Shown here piece after piece: positions 1 through 7,300 of a DNA stretch of 28,499 bases. The notes under the pieces are model-generated. The model saw nothing but the letters and a program-made list of their open reading frames with translations, was not told the origin of the DNA and made no database searches. A program made the translations under genes and the position numbers. Source of the stretch: Phallusia fumigata. Its lineage: Eukaryota > Chordata > Ascidiacea > Phlebobranchia > Ascidiidae. Position 1 is the stretch's first letter. Each line of letters opens with the position of its first letter. The stretch lies in contig QXVZ01014628.1 in NCBI GenBank assembly GCA_008931825.1, positions 1-28,499 of the forward strand. Reading direction: 5' to 3'.

Positions 1-619
1 TGCTGCCTTCCGAGTAGCAATGTAACTAATGTTTATTGTCACAAAGTGCAAATAATCCTGACTGCTGCCTTAAATTTTTAGGAGATAAAAACACATCACG
101 CGTTTATTTCGCTTATTCTATTGTTGGTTTGTTAGGATTTAAATGTAAGCATATTTTTACAGTATGGGCAGCCCATTTAAATGTCATTACCTAGTGTGTG
201 TATTGTTTAGCTGAACCAAGGGCAGCTCTAGAAGCTTCAATGCCTAACCCCGACCAGCACTGGCCCGCTAATTAATCGTCCACATTCGGTTCATTCCGGT
301 AAACTGCAACTAGGGGTTGGTCCTGGTGTATTACCGCGACCGGCAACCTACCACTCCATAGAGAAACTGTTGAATCGGACCTGCCCCAAAACGCCAATCT
401 TCGTTGTGTAAACTTGGCTAAAGTTTATTACAGCGGTAGAATTCATCGAAACTGCGATCCAAACAAAAAGCGGCACAAAAAAACGACGTATTTTACATAC
501 ACGCACAAATTGGATTTTCGTGCTTACGTCAAGTATGTAAAGCTCACTATTTAACTGGTTCAGGCGTGCGTGTTAACAAAGTCAAGAAGTTAGTAAACAC
601 AACTTGGTCCAACTCCGTG
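1..619. other. 3' flank of the modular secreted-protein gene
   Basis: No coding exon is recognisable here. It lies downstream of the stop codon of the minus-strand gene ending at 620. An AATAAA polyadenylation signal on the minus strand at 429-424, about 190 nt past the stop, is a reasonable 3' end; another reads near 31-36. Nothing else was seen. Confidence 0.5.
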
Positions 620-1343
620 TTAAGGTTTTCGGGTGCCACATGGTGGAGGTACGGTGGCGGGAGGATGGCATTCACCTTCATAAAACACTCCATCTAAAAA
701 CAATTGATTATGGTGAGCATAACGCATTCAGACGTTGTTTCGCGTTCCGAGGATAAAAATGAAACAAATTGGATGGTACTTGCCGACCAAATTACACATA
801 ACTTCCAAGGCATACTTTTTCACCGATTTCATTGAATAAAACCCATTCTTTGATCTTAAAAATCAGACTGGGATGTGACCTCAGTTTTACAGGCCCCAAA
901 TAAAACAAACTAACCGTCCTGACACAATTTATAGGTGACCGCTCCTTCTGCACATTCGAAGTAGTTGTGACAGTCGCCATCAATTGGTAAAAGAGTTGTG
1001 ACATCATACAATGAACAATCCGGCAGCTCCGCACGCGGGCAAGAGTCATCAGCATGTTCACAAAAGCAACGAGCTACTGACTTGTCCCAACATTGGCCCA
1101 TAACTTCGCACTGCAAAGTGGAAATACAGTGAAACTGTCATGAACACACATCCACAAATGGAAATAAATACCTATAAAGGCGGAGCGGTTATTTTCTGTG
1201 AATATTTAGGACTGTTGTGTGTAACTATTTAAATTACAAATACACAAACCAAACTTCACAATCTTAAGTACATAAACTAACTTCTTCAGCGGTAAAATAT
1301 CCTCCAGGTGCAGGACCAGCCCACATTCTTGTTGAGCAAAAAC
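620..1343 (-). CDS. Last three exons: Cys-rich linker and chitin-binding type-2 domain
   Basis: Exons 1343-1282, 1110-915 and 693-620. The first encodes a short segment with WAGPAPGGY and joins in phase 0 to a Cys-rich stretch (CEVMGQC, ARCFCEH). The last two exons together form a peritrophin-A/CBM14 domain. Its six cysteines are at residues 778, 793, 799, 809, 820 and 830, with spacings 14-5-9-10-9 that fit the family pattern, and the aromatic core CHNYFEC is present. The domain is split by a phase-1 intron after CQD. The protein ends ten residues past the fourth Cys of the core with TRKP and a TAA at 622-620. Such domains bind chitin or related beta-1,4-GlcNAc polymers. Confidence 0.85.
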
Positions 1344-4300
1344 CTACAAATATAAATAAAAGAAATTTATCTATGGCCAACATAGCTCAGTTTTGCATTC
1401 CCGGGGTCAAAAATTCTAATTTTTTAAAAAAAGCACCAAAAGGATATGGGAATTTTAAAGTAAGTTTCCCCTAAAACAAAGATAACCATGGGATATTCCC
1501 CACAAATGACGTTGTTAGGGCGCACAGGCGTTGGTTGTTTCTGAATCGCCTTGTTGTAAGAAGCACAAAGAAACGATAATTGTAACGATTAAACGAAGTT
1601 TACTTCTTGTGAGTTCAGGTAGCAATTCGATCAATAATTTTCCCAAAAACGTACAAATGCCTTTTATTTTCTTGCAAACGCCACTTTATACTTATTATCA
1701 CGTTAAAAGTTGCTAAAAAATTCGTCGTACCAACCCAAAGATCTGTAGACATTTCCTATTTCTTTGGTTTAAAATATCGTGACCACAACTCGTGACATTT
1801 TTAAAACGTGGCAGATGTGACGGACATGCTTTAAAAACATATAGCGTACAGAAAATAAAAAAGTCGACTTGTTCCCAATATGCCCTGATAAATGTATGTT
1901 ACATTCCACGCGTACGCAAACACAAATGTTTCCATTTTGCTCATTAACTGTAAATGTATACCCATTGTTTTTTGACATCTTCACCGAACGATGCACTGCG
2001 TGACTGTTTCGTTTGCTTTATCTTACCCATAGTGAGTTTCTGCTGAACAAAGTCCATTACATTGTTTACATTGTTGTTTCGGGTCCTGATTGTGCTGTTG
2101 GTGCTGTTGGTGCTGCCGGATGTTTTATTGAAAAGAAAAATTCTGCCGCGGGAGTTGAACGCCAAATGATAAAAAGTTTGAAATTCAGGAGCTGTAAGTG
2201 AATAATGTTAGCCCAACATTTTATGTAAAAAATCGCCAACTAAAAGCTGCAATAAATATAAAAAAGAAAATAAGCAACTTCACAACAAACTCTAACACGT
2301 AACGCAGAATTCAAGATATCTAATCAAAAACACAGTGTTTAAAAATGTTTGTATTTGAAAGATGGTAAGATTTTATGTTTACCAGTTTGCCGTTTGCGTC
2401 TTACAGGAGCGATCACGTTTCCACGAGCGTCCACTACCGCGTTCCGGCAATACTGCACATCTGTGGCATCGCATTCAGGGGCAACGCAGACAGGGAGACA
2501 ACATCCGGTCAACAACTCAAATATCTGACAACCTGTTTAAAATATAAACGCACAAATGTAACTTGGGGGTGGCAAAAAAGTTTTGTAAAAAATGTCCAAA
2601 GCCCAATTCTTTGCAGTGTAAATTCTACATGTTTGCTGAAAAATTTACGTATTTCTTTCAAAGTAGCGGTAATAGTTTTTAGTTTACCTTTGGTATCCAT
2701 AAGGTTTTGGACCTCGGTCGCCAAATTAACATCTTTGGCAATAGCGTCAGTAAAGAAATAAATCTTGCAACCACCATTCACATCCGGAATAGCATTTAAT
2801 GCATCCTGAAACAACGTTAGATGCAGCTAAGCAAGTTGTGTATGGTACAAAGTCAAACAGTTATGATACAAATATAAGCGGCCGGGAGATACGCCACATT
2901 AAGTCAGACAAAAACAAGGGAAGTAGATCGTCGGCAAGTGCAAACATACTTGTTTCTCAGCTATAGATTATATGCAAGCGCTTGTTCAATATTGGGATCT
3001 GCCCTGAAGCTTTCATGCAGACCAACGATAACGACACGCTCATTGATAAATCACAGTACGCCAGGCCTGCAAGAGACGTCATGCCGAACCAGAGTCAGGA
3101 TTTCAAGCATTTTCATTCAGCAAGGCGTGGACTAAATAAATCTAACCTGCGGTGGGATTTGAACCCGCGACAGAAGCCTGTCTGGGGGCAGCCACGTTTT
3201 TGTTTGTAGAGAAAACATATATATTTACGTTTTTTCCAGTTGTTGTATGAAACATTCGCCAGAAGTTCGCGTGTTTTATCTTAGTGTTAATAGAAAATCA
3301 GCGTAACAGCATGCACGCGATGAATATAGAATGATTATATGTCACAAAACTCTTGGTTGGTAATGTTTTACCCAGAGATCTGACATACTTCAGTTTCCAT
3401 GCCTTAAAAGAGTCAAAAGCGCAGACGAAATTTATCAGCACCAAATTAGAGATCGGTTATAACCGAAACAACAAGTTATTTTACTAACTTAAGTATAAAA
3501 AACCTTAGACCAACTCAGTTTATTGCTCTAAAATTCACCTTCCTATACTGTGAATAAATGAAAAACTAACCGATATAGCATTTTCGACAAAGCGACAGTT
3601 TTTCTTCGTTGCTCTTTTTTTCCAGATTCATATTGTACAATATTAATGAAAAACAAGTGTAAAATTCGCTACACAGTCTTATTCAAATAAAATATTCAAT
3701 AACTGAGAAAGCGTTCTTTGGCGATACCTAACATCTACCAAACCATTTTCGTCACTTCACCGAAGAAAAGTATGCAAGTAGGGTGGCAGTGCCCAAATGC
3801 ATATAATTACCCTCAACGCAGTGTAAGCAAGTTCGGGACAATCGGCTCCTCCCATCGCTGTGATTGCTGAGACAGCGGTGATAGCAGTTGCCAGGTCAGC
3901 TGGGCCAGTAAGTGGACCTGTGGCTGTTGAAAAAAGTTGTTTTGCTTTTCTAACGTGATAAAGTTGGCACATAAAGTTGTAGTTTTTGGACAATGAAGTT
4001 GTGACTAAATAATTCAGTCAATTCAGCACAACATTTTACGGATGTTTTAAACACAAGTTATGCTAAATAATTTGGGCTGCTTTAGCCAGAAATTTTAGCG
4101 AAAGCGCTTAAGTGCGTAAAATGCGGTTGCGGCTTTCTTACTTGGATCATTGAAGGGGCTCACTATATAACCTCCTGTTGCACCCAAACCGCAACCTGCT
4201 GTGGCACCTGCAAGACACAACGTTGCCCAAGCTTTAACAGCGGAAATCTCAAAGGCCATCGAACCGGTGTCGTCGATGACGAACGCTACGTAGGTATCCC

Positions 4301-7300
4301 CTGTAGCAATAAATAATGAAAATATTTAGATGTACACCGCTAATCCTCTAAACTAAACAACTGTCAGCTTTTTTCAATCCCTAAAAATGTTGCACAATTG
4401 AATCGATTAACAACAGTAACAACATATAGCAATTTTTCGTTGCAATGATGCCTCGTTTCAAACAACAGTTAGTTGTTATGTGGCATGAAAAGATTTTCAA
4501 CAACAAAACGTTTTGTTTTCGCGTATGGAACTTAAGTTAATAGCAGAAGCTTTCAAAAATATAAACAAACAAAAAAAGAAACTTGTCCTACAAACCCATT
4601 GCGCGACACGCTGGAACTGGTTCCGTCCAAGTTCTGTCAGACTGACATGTTATGGTGGGAAATCCGACCAAATCAAATCCCTTGAAGCAGGTATACGTCA
4701 CTGTGCTTGAAATCGGGTAAGGGCCGATAGCTGGTTGATAATAACCGTTTTCTATTTCATCAGGATTCCCGCACCCTAAATATCTTGTTTTTTATCACAA
4801 AATCTGCTTTACTTGTTTCCAGTTGGCGTACCATTACGACACACGGGATAATAAATTCTTAACAACAACGCTCTGACAGTGTACTCTGGTACTATTTGCT
4901 TTTTGTGGAGAATTGGTTGACGAACAGTTTTGTCATTTTACGTCAAAAACACAGCCGGTTCTTGTCCAAAGGCCCTCACCGAATATTAGCACACTAGGGG
5001 GTTGCATACTCTACCCGTTGTACAAGTTTTTAAGGAAGGAAAGTCAAGTTTATACAGGTAATTGCACATTTACGCCACTTCCATTTAAAAAACAAAAGTG
5101 CCTTTCGATCAGAAAAACCCCCCATGATTAACACTTTCCGGTTTCGGACATAATAAATAACGAAATACGACCGCCCCGTTTACAAAAATACGCTAATACT
5201 TTAGAGATGTGTATAGTAGCATAACCTTATATGGTCCGCAGTGGACTTTACTCCAAAATTAGAAAGCATATGTACCCTAATTTAGGGTATAAGTTATATT
5301 TGATTTTGTTGTTGCAAGAAAAGAAACGACCCATGAAAGCTGTTTCCTTAAATGGATAGCATTTTCGTACAAGACGCAAGACTAGGAAAGGTCTATATCT
5401 GATAATGCGTGTTCAGGCTGAACATGTTTCCAACTTACCTTCCGGTACACATATTTGATCGTTTGCTGGTTTCCAGGTAAAATCCTCGTGGCACGTGATC
5501 ACCATGGAGCCACGAAGTATAAAACCGTGGTGACACCCATAAGTAAACGTAACACCTGGCAAGAAGGGTCCGTTTGGCACAGGAATAATGTTTCCATTGG
5601 CGATAATCCGAGGATGTGGACAACCTAAAAAACAGCAACACAAAAAACACTGTTTTGGCAAATCTTTACATGAAAACAGTTGACAATTTAAATAATATTA
5701 GAAGACTATGGATGCATTGGACTGTATCTAAAATAAAAATCATGCATCCCACAAATTGTCTAAAATAGTCAATTTAAAAAACGTGTTACCTATTTTTACA
5801 GTGTACTACTACAATTCTAAAAGTCATATTTTAGTTGATTTGAAAAAAAATGTGTGCAGAAGGCATCTTTCAATACTAACCTCCATTCCGGGGGCAACAA
5901 AATCTCACTTTGTAATCACAACATTCTCCGTCGTTGTCTGCATTATAACACGCAAAACCGTCACTAAGGTCAACATGTTGTTCTGCGATCATGTAAGAAT
6001 CGCCATTCAACAAACGCGCGTCAGTTTTAGTTGGTTGACTGCAAACTTCGTCGGGAAAAGTTACGACGAGAAGAGAAAGTTTTTCCAAATCTCCTTCGTC
6101 TTGTGGGTCGTCAATATCAAAGAAACGTGTCCAAGAGCCTTCGGGGCATATGTTGCAATCTGTTAGAATATTTTTTTTACGTACAAGCTAATTTTGTTTC
6201 GGGTGTACACGTGGCCTGGAAAACAGCGCATTATTTGTAGTGTAAATAAATATATTATGTACACTTTTCGTAAAAAGAAAAACTTTTTTCTGCCTTAAAG
6301 AAATAATTGATATTCGCCGATTGTGAAAACAAAGTTTTGCGTCGGGTTGAGAGTTAAATGCGTAAAACCCAACATATTATTTAGTTTTTTTATCGCCAAT
6401 TTACCAGAGGGGCAGCAGAAACGGACAGAATAATCTTCACATTGCTGGCCAATATTTTCACAGTAAAAGCCAATATTGCGGTGAATGACAACGTTTTGTC
6501 CAGTTGATTGATAACTTTTTCCGGTCAAGCGAACCCGGGCATCCACAGCGATGACGTCATCACATATTTCATCCTGATAATGAAACCTAAGTACGTCGAG
6601 AGTTTCATAATCGCCTTTTATAGTTGGGTCGTCAACATCATAGAAAGAAGTCCATTTTCCATTGGGACATTCCGGTGGCGGAAAATCGTCTACAAAAAAC
6701 GCACAATTAGGTTTACTCAGAACAATGAAAACAACAAATTGCTTAAACTAAAGCAAATTCAATAGAACTATTCGTCCAACAGCTTTACTATGGCTACAAC
6801 TGTACGAGGTAACCACCATCAAATTGCAAACTCATCCTACAAACACATAGTCATAGTCAGAAAGCAAACAAATTTTTGAGTTTGATGTTCATACCTTTGG
6901 GGCAACAAAATCGAACTTCGTAGTCCTCGCATTGCTGTTCAATATTAAAGCAACTAAAGCCTTGTCGAGGGTTAATTGTAACTTTTTGCATTCTGGTCAA
7001 GTAAGATTCGTGTGTTGAAACAACCCTTGCGTCCACCGCTGTAGGTTTATCGCATATCATATCAGAATAGAAATCCCGCAAAATGTTCACATTCTCAAAA
7101 TCTCCTTTCCCATTAGGATCGTCGAAATCCAGAAACGGCGTCCAACCACCTTTTTCACATATTGGCTCTGTGGACAAACAGATTGGTAGCTAGTTTAGTT
7201 TTTTCAGTTATGTTTTAGTTCTTTTCTAGTTATACCAAACTTTAACAGACATACGTCTATATTATTTCCTACAATCACCTATACTTGAGGAATTTTGGTT

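Noticed and set aside
2030..2120. Possible extra exon on the minus strand reading as a Gln-rich peptide with CKQCNGLC, with acceptor CAG and donor GTAAGA
   Set aside because: Its length is not a multiple of three and its entry and exit phases (0 and 2) do not fit the next exon, which needs phase 1; the CAG repeats explain the Gln-rich reading.
5756..6240. Plus-strand open frames over WxxW exon 5
   Set aside because: Antisense shadows of the minus-strand coding exon.
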